Shown here piece by piece: positions 10,066 to 18,050 of a stretch of 64,000 nt of DNA. Origin of the DNA: a bacterium (lineage in GTDB: Bacteria > Chloroflexota > Chloroflexia > Chloroflexales > Kallotenuaceae); the NCBI GenBank assembly GCA_016781505.1, contig JADDQF010000102.1:1-64000 (forward strand). Direction: 5' to 3'. A model generated the notes under the pieces. The model had not been told where the DNA came from. It searched no databases and saw only the letters and a program-made list of their open reading frames with translations. Position 1 is the stretch's first letter; the number at the start of each line of letters is the position of its first letter. The position numbers were made by a program, and so were the translations under genes.

Positions 10066-11076
10066 TTATTGCAGCCCGGTCGTTTCCGGTAACCCAAACA
10101 TAATGTTCATGTTCTGGATCGCCTGGCCCGAGGCTCCCTTGACCAAATTATCCTCACTCGCCATGATCACCCAGTTGCCGCGGTCATCCACCTGCTGCAG
10201 CCCAAGGACACACAGATTGCTGTGCACGCTATGCGCAAGCGTCGGAAGCTGGCCAGCCGCCAGCAACCGCACAAACGGCTCCTGGGCATAGCGCTCGGTG
10301 TAGATTTTACGCACAGCATCCGGTGCTAAGTCACGCGGCAGGCGCACATAGCAGCTTGACAGAATGCCGCGGCTGACGGGCAGCAGATGCGGCGCGAAGA
10401 TCACATGCAGCGGTGCACCGGCAGCTCGGCCCAGCTCCTGCTCCATCTCGGCGATATGCCGATGGGAATGGCCGACGTTGTAGGGCGCGAAGTTTTCGTT
10501 CGCCTCAACATAATGCGTCTTGAGCGACAAGGAACGGCCCGCGCCGCTCACGCCGGATTTGGCGTCCACAATCACCTGGCCATCCAGTAATCCCGCCTCG
10601 GCCAAGGGTAAGAGCGCAAGCAGAACGCTGGTCGGATAACAGCCGGGATTAGCTACCAGTCGCGCCTTTGCGATCTGCTCGCGATACAGCTCGGGCAGCC
10701 CGTAGACCGCTTCGGCAAGCAGCTCGGGCGCGCCGTGCGGATGCTTGAACCACGTCGCGTAGTGCTCCACATCGCGCAGCCGGAAGTCGTTGCTGAGATC
10801 GACCACGCGTGCGCCCGTCGCCAGCACTTCCTGCGCAGTCCGAATCGTTGTTTCGCCGTGCGGCAGACACAAAAACGCAACATCGCAGCTGGCCGGATCA
10901 GCCGCGCTGGCATCGACCAGCGGCAAATCGTCAGCAACCGCAAACGCATCGCTTAGGCGTTGCCCCGCATAGGTGCGGGACGTGGCAAAAACTATTTCAG
11001 CTTGTGGATGGCGGCGCAGCCACCGGATCAGCTCAACCCCAGTATAGCCGGTTGCGCCATAAATCCCAATTCGCAT
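10066..11076 (-). CDS. argC: N-acetyl-gamma-glutamyl-phosphate reductase
   Basis: NADPH-dependent reductase, 336 aa, third step of ornithine synthesis. N-terminal nucleotide-binding motif GIYGATGYTGVELIRWL, catalytic cysteine in VANPGCYPTSVLLAL, and the substrate-site HSHRHIAEMEQEL with the conserved histidine. The C-terminal IQNMNIMFGLPETTGL is the family's end signature. It lies 58 bp from argB and 43 bp from the short argA in the arginine cluster. No oddities. Confidence 0.96.
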   Translation of the reverse strand: MRIGIYGATGYTGVELIRWLRRHPQAEIVFATSRTYAGQRLSDAFAVADDLPLVDASAADPASCDVAFLCLPHGETTIRTAQEVLATGARVVDLSNDFRLRDVEHYATWFKHPHGAPELLAEAVYGLPELYREQIAKARLVANPGCYPTSVLLALLPLAEAGLLDGQVIVDAKSGVSGAGRSLSLKTHYVEANENFAPYNVGHSHRHIAEMEQELGRAAGAPLHVIFAPHLLPVSRGILSSCYVRLPRDLAPDAVRKIYTERYAQEPFVRLLAAGQLPTLAHSVHSNLCVLGLQQVDDRGNWVIMASEDNLVKGASGQAIQNMNIMFGLPETTGLQ

Positions 11077-11119
11077 GATGCTTCTCCCAATATTTCGACA
11101 GTGTACACGGCAAGCTAGG

Positions 11120-11656
11120 TTAACCGCCTGCTTCTTTATATGCCGGCACAGGTTCGTTCAATCGTAAGATCATCGCCACTTCATCGCAGCAGTCTTGTTT
11201 GGGGCAGAACTGACAGTCCTGCCATACTTTCTGCGACAACGTTGGTTTTTCCACGATGTCAAAGCCCAGCTTGGCGAAGAATTGCACCTGATAGGTCAGC
11301 GCAAAGACCGTCGGAATGCCCAGAGCCTTGGCATCCGCAATCAACGGCTCGCACAGCCGCCGGCCCAGACCCCGCCCCTGCCAGGCCGACGCAACCGCCA
11401 GCGACACAATTTCGGCCAGGTCGCGCCAGGTGATCTTAAGGCCGGCGCAGCCCACTATGCCCCTGTCGCTCTCGGCCACAATAAAATCACGCAGGTTGTT
11501 GTACAGCTGCGCGTGCGTTTTGGGCAGCATCAGCCCCTGTGCCGCGTAGCCGTTGATCAGCTCGGCCATCTGATCCACATCCGTGACGTACGCACGCCTG
11601 ATCCGGGGCTGGTCGCCGTTGGCCGGCGGCGGCATATGTAGTGCAATGTGTGGCAT
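11120..11656 (-). CDS. argA: Short GNAT-type amino-acid (glutamate) N-acetyltransferase
   Basis: A 178-aa GNAT protein between argH and argC. The acetyl-CoA loop VASAWQGRGLGRRLCEPL is clear. The C-terminal KVWQDCQFCPKQDCCDEVAM has the cysteine cluster seen in the short, kinase-domain-free N-acetylglutamate synthases found in some bacteria. It lacks the amino acid kinase domain of classic ArgA, so allosteric arginine inhibition through that domain is not expected. Because ArgJ is also present and may recycle acetyl groups, this enzyme may be anaplerotic, priming the cycle. Function is from family and context; other GNAT substrates are not excluded. It ends 43 bp before argC and begins 4 bp after argH stops. 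Confidence 0.8.
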   Translation of the reverse strand: MPHIALHMPPPANGDQPRIRRAYVTDVDQMAELINGYAAQGLMLPKTHAQLYNNLRDFIVAESDRGIVGCAGLKITWRDLAEIVSLAVASAWQGRGLGRRLCEPLIADAKALGIPTVFALTYQVQFFAKLGFDIVEKPTLSQKVWQDCQFCPKQDCCDEVAMILRLNEPVPAYKEAGG

Positions 11657-11660
11657 ACGG

Positions 11661-13028
11661 CTATCGCGTGCAGGCGCGCGCGGCGGCCAGCTGCGCGGCT
11701 AGCACTTCCCCCGCCGTCCCGCCGCTGACATTGCGCTGCTCAACCGAACGACGCATATCGAAGAGCTGCTGCCAGTGATCGGCTAGGCCGGCATGGGCGT
11801 TACGGACGGTTTCAAGCGGCAGTTCGCGGAGGGCAATCCGCTGCTGCTCGGCTGCTCGCACCAGCTGGCCGACAATGCCGTGTGATTCCCGGAACGGCAC
11901 CTGCATACGCACCAGCTCGTCGGCGATATCCGTCGCCAGCAGGGTATCATCCAGCGCCGCCTGCATCCGCTCGGTATTGATCCGCAGCGTGCCCACCACC
12001 CCCGCGACGACCGGCAACGTCAACAAGAGCGTGTCGACGGTGTCGAACAGGCCTTCTTTGTCTTCCTGCAAATCCTTGTTATAGGTTGAGGGCAGCCCTT
12101 TCAGCACCGTCAGCAGTCCCGTCAGATTCCCGATCAGTCGCCCGGCTTTGCCACGCGCCAGCTCCAGCGAGTCCGGATTTTTCTTTTGCGGCATCAATGA
12201 CGAGCCGGTTGAGTAGGCATCGTCGAGCGTCACAAAGCCGAACTCGGCCGTGCTGTAGATGATCAAGTCTTCGGCCAGCCGCGACACATGCGTGCCGATC
12301 AGCGCGCCGACAAAGAGCAGCTCGGCCACAAAATCGCGGTCGCCCACGGCATCCATGCTGTTGGGCGTGACACCATCAAAGCCCAGTACCTGGGCTAGCG
12401 TATCGCGGTCGACGCCCAGCGCATTGCCCGCAAGTGCGCCGGCACCGAGCGGCATAAGGTTGAGCCGTTGCCGACAATCTTCGAGACGAGCACGGTCGCG
12501 GTGCAGCGGCCAAAAGTGCGACAACAGCCAATGGCCTACCGGCACCGGCTGCGCACGCTGTAGATGGGTGTAGCCCGGCATCAGCGCAGCTTGATGCTGT
12601 TCGGCCTGGGCAATCAGTGCACGCTGCGTTTCACATAACGCCTCGTCCAGCCGCTTGATCATGGTGCGGGCATAGATGCGCAGATCGGTCGCGACCTGAT
12701 CGTTGCGCGAGCGGCCGGTATGCAACTTCCCGGCTACCGAACCGACGATCTGGTGCAGCCGGTGTTCAACCGCCGTATGAATATCCTCGTCGGCCAGCCG
12801 CAGCTCAAAGGTGCCGTTGGTGAACTCTTCGAGCACCTGGCCTAAGCCGCGCTGCAGCTCGTCCCGCTCATCGGTGGTAAGCAGACCGGCAGCGGCGAGC
12901 GCCTCGGCATAGGCGGCCGATCCCTCGATGTCGGCCTCGTACAGCCGCCAATCAAAGGTGATCGAAGCGTTGAACTGCTCCATCACGTCGCTCATCTGGC
13001 CTTCAAAGCGCCCGCCCCATAGTTTCAT
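11661..13028 (-). CDS. argH: Argininosuccinate lyase
   Basis: Splits argininosuccinate to arginine and fumarate. 455 aa, family-typical. It begins KLWGGRFEGQMSDVMEQFN and carries TGRSRNDQVATDLR, the fumarase/aspartase superfamily signature GSSLMPQKKNPD with the catalytic Ser loop, and DKEGLFDTVDT. It lies between argJ (59 bp upstream) and the acetyltransferase (4 bp downstream). Confidence 0.97.
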   Translation of the reverse strand: MKLWGGRFEGQMSDVMEQFNASITFDWRLYEADIEGSAAYAEALAAAGLLTTDERDELQRGLGQVLEEFTNGTFELRLADEDIHTAVEHRLHQIVGSVAGKLHTGRSRNDQVATDLRIYARTMIKRLDEALCETQRALIAQAEQHQAALMPGYTHLQRAQPVPVGHWLLSHFWPLHRDRARLEDCRQRLNLMPLGAGALAGNALGVDRDTLAQVLGFDGVTPNSMDAVGDRDFVAELLFVGALIGTHVSRLAEDLIIYSTAEFGFVTLDDAYSTGSSLMPQKKNPDSLELARGKAGRLIGNLTGLLTVLKGLPSTYNKDLQEDKEGLFDTVDTLLLTLPVVAGVVGTLRINTERMQAALDDTLLATDIADELVRMQVPFRESHGIVGQLVRAAEQQRIALRELPLETVRNAHAGLADHWQQLFDMRRSVEQRNVSGGTAGEVLAAQLAAARACTR

Positions 13029-13087
13029 CGCTACCTCATATCGACATGGCTACACGAAGCTTGCCTACAACGTTGCCTTCGTGCTGG

Positions 13088-14326
13088 TCAGGTCCTGTAG
13101 TCGGCATTGATCGACACGTATTCGTGCGAGAAGTCACACGTCCATACGGTGGCGGCCTCGTCGCCCAGCCCTAGATCAACTGCGACGAAAACATCCGAGC
13201 CGGTCAGGCTGGCATGCGCATCGGCTTCGTTGTATGCAAGCGGCGCGCCAGCGGCCACCAGCTGCACATCGCCAAACCACAGCGCTAACCGCTGGGGATC
13301 GACCTCCACTCCGCTGCGTCCGACCGCCGCCAGCACCCTGCCCCAGTTCGCATCCGTGCCAAAAATCGCGGTCTTGACCAAGCTGGAGGTGGCGATCGTA
13401 CGGCCAACCTGGCGGGCTTCGGCAAACGAGCGCCCGCCTGTTACCGCGACAGTTACGAACTTGGTCGCGCCTTCGCCATCACGCGCCACCAGCTTGGCTA
13501 GCTCGCTGCACACGGCGGTGAGTCCGGCCTGAAATGCTTCAAACGCCGCGGAGTCGGCTGTTATTTGCGATGTTTTGGCTGCGCCATTGGCCAAGACCAG
13601 CAGCGTATCGTTGGTGCTGGTATCGCCGTCGACGGTCATACAGTTGAACGACCGGTCGACGGCATAGCGGAGCGCGGCGTCGAGCGCTGTTTGGTCGATC
13701 ACGGCGTCGGTGCAGACCAGTGCCAGCAGTGTGGCCATGTTGGGATGGATCATGCCCGCGCCTTTGCAGATGCCCGCAATCGTGACCGGCCCATCGTCGA
13801 GCATCAGCTGCACGGCGACCTCCTTCGGCCGGGTGTCGGTGGTCATGATCGCTTGCGCTGCGGCATGACCGGCGTCTGGCTCGTTGCTGAGCTGCGTGGC
13901 AGCCATTCTGATCCCCGGCAGCACCTGCCGCATCGGAAGCTGCGCACCGATCACACCCGTCGACATCACCAACACGCTGTCACATGGGAGATCAAGCGCT
14001 TCGATCACGGCCTGCGCCGTAGTCTCGGTGTTGCGCAGCCCCTGCTCGCCCGTGACGGCGTTGGCACAGCCACTGTTGATCACCGCAGCCTGAATGCCCG
14101 CGGCATTGCGGCCAAGCAGTGCGCGATCAAACTGGACCGGCGCGGCTTGAACCGCATTCGTGGTGAAGACCGCTGCAGCCACACAGGGGCTGTCGGCGAC
14201 GATCAAGGCCAGATCTAGGCCACCCCGTTTTTTGATCCCGGCTGCAATACCGGCGGCCCGAAAGCCGGGCACGCTGGTCAACGGTTCGCCCAGCACAGGT
14301 GTGATGGATGTTGAGGATTTGTTCAT
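13088..14326 (-). CDS. argJ: Bifunctional glutamate N-acetyltransferase / ornithine acetyltransferase
   Basis: Transfers acetyl from N-acetylornithine to glutamate, closing the acetyl cycle; some members also use acetyl-CoA. From the ATG at 14326 it is 412 aa. The self-cleavage site is in ICKGAGMIHPNMATLLALV, where the Thr of ATL becomes the N-terminal nucleophile of the beta chain. SFNCMTVDGDTSTNDT and the C-terminal YVSINADYRT are typical. I choose 14326 and not the longer open frame because this ATG overlaps the phosphatase stop as ATGA, a classic coupling arrangement, and the N-terminus then matches the family. Whether it is mono- or bifunctional cannot be told from sequence alone. Confidence 0.95.
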   Translation of the reverse strand: MNKSSTSITPVLGEPLTSVPGFRAAGIAAGIKKRGGLDLALIVADSPCVAAAVFTTNAVQAAPVQFDRALLGRNAAGIQAAVINSGCANAVTGEQGLRNTETTAQAVIEALDLPCDSVLVMSTGVIGAQLPMRQVLPGIRMAATQLSNEPDAGHAAAQAIMTTDTRPKEVAVQLMLDDGPVTIAGICKGAGMIHPNMATLLALVCTDAVIDQTALDAALRYAVDRSFNCMTVDGDTSTNDTLLVLANGAAKTSQITADSAAFEAFQAGLTAVCSELAKLVARDGEGATKFVTVAVTGGRSFAEARQVGRTIATSSLVKTAIFGTDANWGRVLAAVGRSGVEVDPQRLALWFGDVQLVAAGAPLAYNEADAHASLTGSDVFVAVDLGLGDEAATVWTCDFSHEYVSINADYRT

Positions 14327-14970
14327 GGCTGCTCCACAGGCGGCATATCCGCAAGATGGGCAATATCGTTGTAGCGCAGCAGGAACCACCGGTTGACGTT
14401 GAACCGGTCACTTTTGCGCCACTCCGTCAGCGACGTGTTGTGTGTCCAAAAGCCGGTGGAAGTACGTGGTCCTAGATCCAGGAACAGGTAAAATGAGGCT
14501 TCCACGATACCACCGTGCGCCGCAACAATCACCGTTTGGTTGGGATGCTCGCGCACAATCCGATCAAGCGCAGTGCTGGCCCGCACCACAAAGGCCGCCC
14601 AGCTTTCCATGCTGGGAATGCGCTCGGTATACGGCTGGTCATGTTGGAACGAGCCGTAGCGCGCTTCAAGCTCGCGCCAGGAAAAGCCCTCCGCCTCCGC
14701 GCCCGGCCGTTTCTCGTGCAGCTCGTCGTCCCATTGAATGGGCAGACCCAGTGCCTCCGCGATTGGCTCGGCCGTTTGTCGTGCCCTCGCAATCGGGCTG
14801 GCATACAGCACATCGGCTTTGAGCTCGTCCTGCCTTAAGCGTTGGGCAAGACGGGCAACCTGAGCATGGCCCCGCTCGGTTAGCCCTGCGCAGGTCTCAA
14901 GGCCATGCGCCAGACCGGATACATTACACACCGCCTCGCCATGGCGGACGATGATGAGTTTCGTGGCCAC
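14323..14970 (-). CDS. Histidine phosphatase superfamily protein
   Basis: 215 aa with the phosphohistidine motif LIIVRHGEAVCN near the N-terminus, a second catalytic arginine in ASPIARARQTAEPIA and the second histidine in VIVAAHGGIVEASF. The branch includes broad-specificity, phosphoglycerate mutase-like and alpha-ribazole phosphatases; I cannot name the substrate. It lies between argG and argJ, overlapping argJ by 4 bp (ATGA), so it is translated with the arginine enzymes. It does not correspond to any standard arginine step. An unknown metabolite-repair role is possible. Confidence 0.88.
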   Translation of the reverse strand: MATKLIIVRHGEAVCNVSGLAHGLETCAGLTERGHAQVARLAQRLRQDELKADVLYASPIARARQTAEPIAEALGLPIQWDDELHEKRPGAEAEGFSWRELEARYGSFQHDQPYTERIPSMESWAAFVVRASTALDRIVREHPNQTVIVAAHGGIVEASFYLFLDLGPRTSTGFWTHNTSLTEWRKSDRFNVNRWFLLRYNDIAHLADMPPVEQP

Positions 14971-15045
14971 GTTGTCTCCTGGGCGCCGAGAACACAGAGC
15001 AACCTGTGTGCTGGTATACGCGCTATGTCCCCGGCGCTGTGTTGC

Positions 15046-16305
15046 TTAGTCGCGCTTGAAGGTGTTGAAATCGGGCTGTCGATAACGGCTTGTGCCTGTT
15101 TCAGAGCTGACCAGCGCCTCGACCTTGAGTGGCAAGCCGTACAGGTGGATAAATCCTTCGGCGTCGCGCTGGTCGTACACATCTTCCTGGCCAAATGTGG
15201 CAAAATCTTCGCGATACAGCGAGACCGGGGAGCGACGTCCCACCACAATCGCCTGGCCCTTGAAGAGCTTGAGCCGCACGTCGCCGGTTACGTTCTGCTG
15301 CGTAGACTGGACAAAGCGGTCTAGGTGTTGGCGCAGCGGTGTAAACCAGCGCCCGTTGTACACCAGATCGGCATACTCCAGCGCAACCCGATCCTTGTAG
15401 TGCAGGGTTTCGCGGTCAAGTGTCAGGAGCTCCAGCTCACGATGGGCAGTTTGCAAGATCGTCCCGCCCGGCGTTTCGTACACGCCGTGGGATTTCATGC
15501 CAACCAGGCGGTTTTCAACCAGGTCAATGCGGCCGATACCATGCTTGCCGCCGTAGCCGTTGAGCATGCACAGCAGATCGACCAGGCCAAGGCGCTCGCC
15601 GTTGAGCGCCACAGGAGCGCCCTGTTCGAAGCTGAGGACAACATATTCCGGCTGATCCGGCGCAGCTTCGGGCGCGACCGACAGCGTGAACATATCCTCT
15701 TCGGGCTCGTTCCACGGATCTTCAAGCACGCCGCCTTCATGGGAAATATGCCAAATGTTGCGGTCGCGGCTGTAGATTTTCTTCTCGGTCTGGGCGATCG
15801 GAATGTTGTGCTCACGGGCATAGCGAATGGCGTCCTCGCGGGAGCGAATGTCCCACTCTCGCCACGGAGCGATCACCTTGAGCTTGGGATTGAGCGCCAT
15901 GTAGGTCAGCTCGAACCGAACCTGGTCGTTGCCTTTACCGGTACAGCCATGGGCAACCGCATCCGCGCCCTCCTGCTCGGCAATCTCGACCTGGCGTTTT
16001 GCAATCAGTGGCCGCGCCATCGACGTGCCGAGCAGGTATTTGCGCTCGTACACCGCACCGGCCTGAACCGTGGGCAGGATATAATCACGGATAAATTCTT
16101 CGCGCAAGTCCTCGATGATTACCTTGGAAGCGCCGCTCTTGAGGCCTTTTTCTTCAAGACCGCCGAGCTCTTCTTCCTGTCCCAAGTCGGTGCAATAACA
16201 GATGACCTCGCAGCCGTAGTTTTCACGCAGCCAGGGCACGATGACCGACGTATCCAATCCGCCAGAGTAGGCCAGCACGACCTTCTGGATGCCTTTGTTT
16301 ACCAT
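15046..16305 (-). CDS. argG: Argininosuccinate synthase
   Basis: ATP-dependent ligation of citrulline and aspartate. 419 aa. N-terminal PP-loop [18 protein letters not shown], then [16 protein letters not shown] and the ADP/aspartate-binding regions; the C-terminus has the oligomerisation tail. First structural gene of the arginine cluster, with GGGAG 6 nt before the ATG. The attenuator terminator ends about 85 nt upstream of the start, so its transcription should depend on read-through. Together with argH, argJ, argC, argB, argD, carA and carB it covers every arginine step except ornithine carbamoyltransferase (argF), which is not in the window. Confidence 0.97.
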   Translation of the reverse strand: MVNKGIQKVVLAYSGGLDTSVIVPWLRENYGCEVICYCTDLGQEEELGGLEEKGLKSGASKVIIEDLREEFIRDYILPTVQAGAVYERKYLLGTSMARPLIAKRQVEIAEQEGADAVAHGCTGKGNDQVRFELTYMALNPKLKVIAPWREWDIRSREDAIRYAREHNIPIAQTEKKIYSRDRNIWHISHEGGVLEDPWNEPEEDMFTLSVAPEAAPDQPEYVVLSFEQGAPVALNGERLGLVDLLCMLNGYGGKHGIGRIDLVENRLVGMKSHGVYETPGGTILQTAHRELELLTLDRETLHYKDRVALEYADLVYNGRWFTPLRQHLDRFVQSTQQNVTGDVRLKLFKGQAIVVGRRSPVSLYREDFATFGQEDVYDQRDAEGFIHLYGLPLKVEALVSSETGTSRYRQPDFNTFKRD

Positions 16306-16390
16306 CAGCTACTCCCTTATCACAACGATGTCAAGCAACAGCCCAGGTGTTGCCAAAAACGTTCGTCGGGCACCCAGCTCGCCGTTGAGC

Positions 16391-16427
16391 AACAAAAAGC
16401 AGCCCCGCCGTCTGGCAGAGCTGCTTT
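16391..16427 (-). terminator. Attenuator terminator in the arginine operon leader
   Basis: On the minus strand AAAGCAGC (16420-16427) pairs perfectly with GCTGCTTT (16396-16403), followed by TTTTTGTT. The loop can pair further (GCC with GGC). It lies between the promoter and argG, downstream of the Arg-rich leader peptide, so it is placed to stop transcription before the structural genes. Confidence 0.85.
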
Positions 16428-16447
16428 GCACGATTCCAACGCAAGCA
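16422..16447 (-). promoter_or_regulatory. Predicted antiterminator hairpin of the arginine leader
   Basis: On the minus strand TGCTTGC (16441-16447) can pair with GCAAAGCA (16422-16429), 7 pairs with one bulged A. This uses the 5' arm of the terminator, so the two structures exclude each other. The TGCTTGC arm starts 3 nt past the leader stop codon. A ribosome ending there would cover it and allow the terminator; a ribosome stalled on the Arg codons would leave it free. A rival upstream pairing (GCTTGCGT 16481-16488 with ACGCAGC 16471-16477) sits on the Arg codons. Confidence 0.7.
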
Positions 16448-16450
16448 CCA

Positions 16451-16516
16451 CTAACCAGACGTTTGGTCCGGCTGCGTACGACGCAAGCGACGTGGTGTGG
16501 CGTGTGGTCTGTTCAT
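16451..16516 (-). CDS. Arginine leader peptide (21 aa) of the argG operon
   Basis: ATG at 16516, stop TAG at 16453-16451. The peptide has 5 arginines in 21 residues (positions 3, 9, 10, 12, 13), with the core PRRLRR read from CGT CGC TTG CGT CGT just before the attenuator. Leader peptides rich in the end-product amino acid are the hallmark of ribosome-mediated attenuation (trp, his, leu, phe operons). The ATG is only about 4 nt from the predicted transcription start, with no room for a Shine-Dalgarno sequence, so it would be a near-leaderless start. Too short for standard gene finders. Strong because promoter, peptide, antiterminator, terminator and arginine operon line up. Confidence 0.82.
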   Translation of the reverse strand: MNRPHATPRRLRRTQPDQTSG

Positions 16517-16526
16517 CTAGCGCGCG

Positions 16527-16555
16527 AGTATAGCACGGAGCGTCAGGGGTGTCAA
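16527..16555 (-). promoter_or_regulatory. Sigma-70-type promoter of the arginine leader/operon
   Basis: Minus strand TTGACA (16550-16555) and TATACT (16527-16532) with a 17-bp spacer, an almost perfect consensus. Start site expected near 16519-16520, giving a leader of about 215 nt before argG. No ArgR-like operator was recognised next to it. Confidence 0.85.
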
Positions 16556-16647
16556 TGCACGCAGGCTGAAACCGTGCGCGTCAAGACTACCCACGAAGAC
16601 GTCGCTGGATCGGGATTACGATATAACGTCTTCGCTTGGCGCATCCG

Positions 16648-17694
16648 CTAAAACACTTTTTTCAACAAACCAATCGCGCCCTGCTTCCATGGCACGCGGT
16701 GCGATACGCCCGACTGGTTTTCGAACTGCTTGCGATTGTCGATGTACCACTTAAAGTTGCGCAGCAGCGCGTCTTTGTTGGAATATTTTGGCTTGTAGCC
16801 AAGCTGCTTTTCGGCCTTTTCAATCGACACAAACGAATCCTTGGAGGCCGTCTCATAAACCCACTTGTAAAGCGGAGAAACTTTCAACAGTTCCAAAAAG
16901 CGCAAAGCCCAGATGGCGGGCGCGGCCGGAATGCCGATGATTTTTTTGCCATAGCCGGCGTAATCCAGCACCACTTGGTAATCTTCTTTCATGGTGCTGA
17001 ACTCTTTAGCGCCGATGTTAAAGGTGTCGTTGACAACCTCCACGGGCAGCGTCATCGTCAGATAAATTGCTTGGCACAAGTCCTCGACATCCAACAGCTG
17101 GTATCGGTTGCGTCCGCTGCCGATCATCGGAAAATTACGCTTGTCGAGCGCCCAATCGTAGAGCAGAGCAAAGACGCCGAGCCGCTCCGGGCCGATAAAC
17201 GATTTGGGCCGAATAATCGGAACGACCAAGCCTTTGGCGCGATATTCGAGGCAAACCATCTCGGCCTGAATCTTGGCCTGGCCATACGGACCGACGCCGA
17301 TCAAGCGGTCGTTCTCGAAAAGCGGGTGGTGGTCGGGGATACCGTAGACCGCGGTGGATGAAATCATGATGGCGCGCATGACATTGTGCTGCTTGGCGAC
17401 ATCCAGCACCATCCGCGTGCCCTCAACATCCGTGGTATAGATGTCGCGGTCCGCATACAACGGGAGCGCCGCAGCCGTATGCACCACGAAGTCGACGCCC
17501 TGCATCGCCCGCTCAACATCTGCTCGGTTGCGAATGTCGCCCTTCACGATCGTAATCTTGTCGCGCATATCAGGGTAATCAAAATCCGCAATGTCGAGCG
17601 ACACAAGCGCATAGCCTTTGGCGTCTAAATAGCGAATTAAGTTGATCCCCAGAAAGCCGGCCCCGCCGGTTACAAGCACCTTTTCTTGCGCCAT
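16648..17694 (-). CDS. NAD-dependent epimerase/dehydratase (extended SDR)
   Basis: 348 aa from an ATG with GGAGG 8 nt upstream. N-terminal Rossmann motif VLVTGGAGFLGINLIRYL and the catalytic YGQAK (Y-x-x-x-K) preceded by SSTAVYGIPD, all in extended short-chain dehydrogenase order. Likely a nucleotide-sugar epimerase, sterol/dihydroflavonol-type reductase or UDP-glucose 4-epimerase-like enzyme. The C-terminal half is closer to the 3-beta-hydroxysteroid/sugar epimerase group, but the substrate is open. It is divergent from the aro leader and lies past the arg promoter, so it is an independent unit. Confidence 0.85.
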   Translation of the reverse strand: MAQEKVLVTGGAGFLGINLIRYLDAKGYALVSLDIADFDYPDMRDKITIVKGDIRNRADVERAMQGVDFVVHTAAALPLYADRDIYTTDVEGTRMVLDVAKQHNVMRAIMISSTAVYGIPDHHPLFENDRLIGVGPYGQAKIQAEMVCLEYRAKGLVVPIIRPKSFIGPERLGVFALLYDWALDKRNFPMIGSGRNRYQLLDVEDLCQAIYLTMTLPVEVVNDTFNIGAKEFSTMKEDYQVVLDYAGYGKKIIGIPAAPAIWALRFLELLKVSPLYKWVYETASKDSFVSIEKAEKQLGYKPKYSNKDALLRNFKWYIDNRKQFENQSGVSHRVPWKQGAIGLLKKVF

Positions 17695-17848
17695 TCAGCG
17701 TTCCTCCCCAATGGACATGCTGGCACGCCAGCTGCAATCTGCTGTTTTTCAAGTTGCACATTTTATCACAAAGCTTGCGCACTAGCCGCTTTGCAGGGCA
17801 GGCAGAGTTTTTACCTCCATAGCGCGGCTTTAACCGGCTTTTGCGGGC

Positions 17849-17878
17849 TTGACGGCCAGCGCGGGGCTGTGCTATAGT
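17849..17878 (+). promoter_or_regulatory. Promoter of the aromatic leader/operon
   Basis: TTGACG (17849-17854) and TATAGT (17873-17878), spacer 18 bp. Start expected near 17885, about 20 nt before the leader peptide start. Confidence 0.75.
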
Positions 17879-17905
17879 CTGCCCCAACCTGTAAAGGATG
17901 TGAAT

Positions 17906-17983
17906 GTGCTGGGCAAGCATCGCGCTTTCAGCTTTGGTTACTTTTATTTTACGGAGCGAAGCAAGCTGCTGATCGCTGATTGA
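17906..17983 (+). CDS. Phe/Tyr leader peptide (25 aa) of the aroH-aroF-tyrA operon
   Basis: GTG start with AAAGGA 7 nt upstream, stop TGA at 17981-17983. The core FSFGYFYF gives 6 aromatic residues in 8 codons (4 Phe, 2 Tyr), then a short tail. It is followed 26 nt later by a strong terminator and then by chorismate mutase, DAHP synthase and prephenate dehydrogenase, whose products feed Phe and Tyr. This is the layout of the enterobacterial pheA and pheST leaders. An overlapping ATG frame at 17904 codes no aromatic run and is less likely. Response to Phe, Tyr or both cannot be told; both are present. Confidence 0.82.
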   Translation: MLGKHRAFSFGYFYFTERSKLLIAD

Positions 17984-18009
17984 TGCGTGTTCACAAGATT
18001 GTGGAAGCC

Positions 18010-18050
18010 AAGGAGCGTGAGGCAGCAAAGCCCACGCTCCTTATTGTTTT
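18010..18050 (+). terminator. Attenuator terminator in the aromatic leader
   Basis: Perfect 10-bp stem AAGGAGCGTG (18010-18019) with CACGCTCCTT (18033-18042), loop 13 nt, then ATTGTTTTCT. It lies between the leader peptide and aroH. An antiterminator is not as evident as in the arginine leader: GCTTTG at 17931-17936, inside the aromatic codons, can pair with CAAAGC in the terminator loop, but this is only a guess. Confidence 0.85.

Noticed and set aside
16306-16520. T-box or riboswitch ahead of argG
   Set aside because: I looked for the conserved T-box antiterminator sequence and a specifier-loop layout and saw none; the Arg-rich ORF explains the terminator better.
15325-16533. A 402-aa open frame opposite argG and the arginine leader
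   Set aside because: argG is unmistakable on the other strand; this frame has no ribosome binding site or family features and runs across the attenuator.
17904-17971. Overlapping ATG-started frame in the aromatic leader
   Set aside because: It codes no aromatic run and the Shine-Dalgarno spacing is better for the GTG frame with FSFGYFYF.
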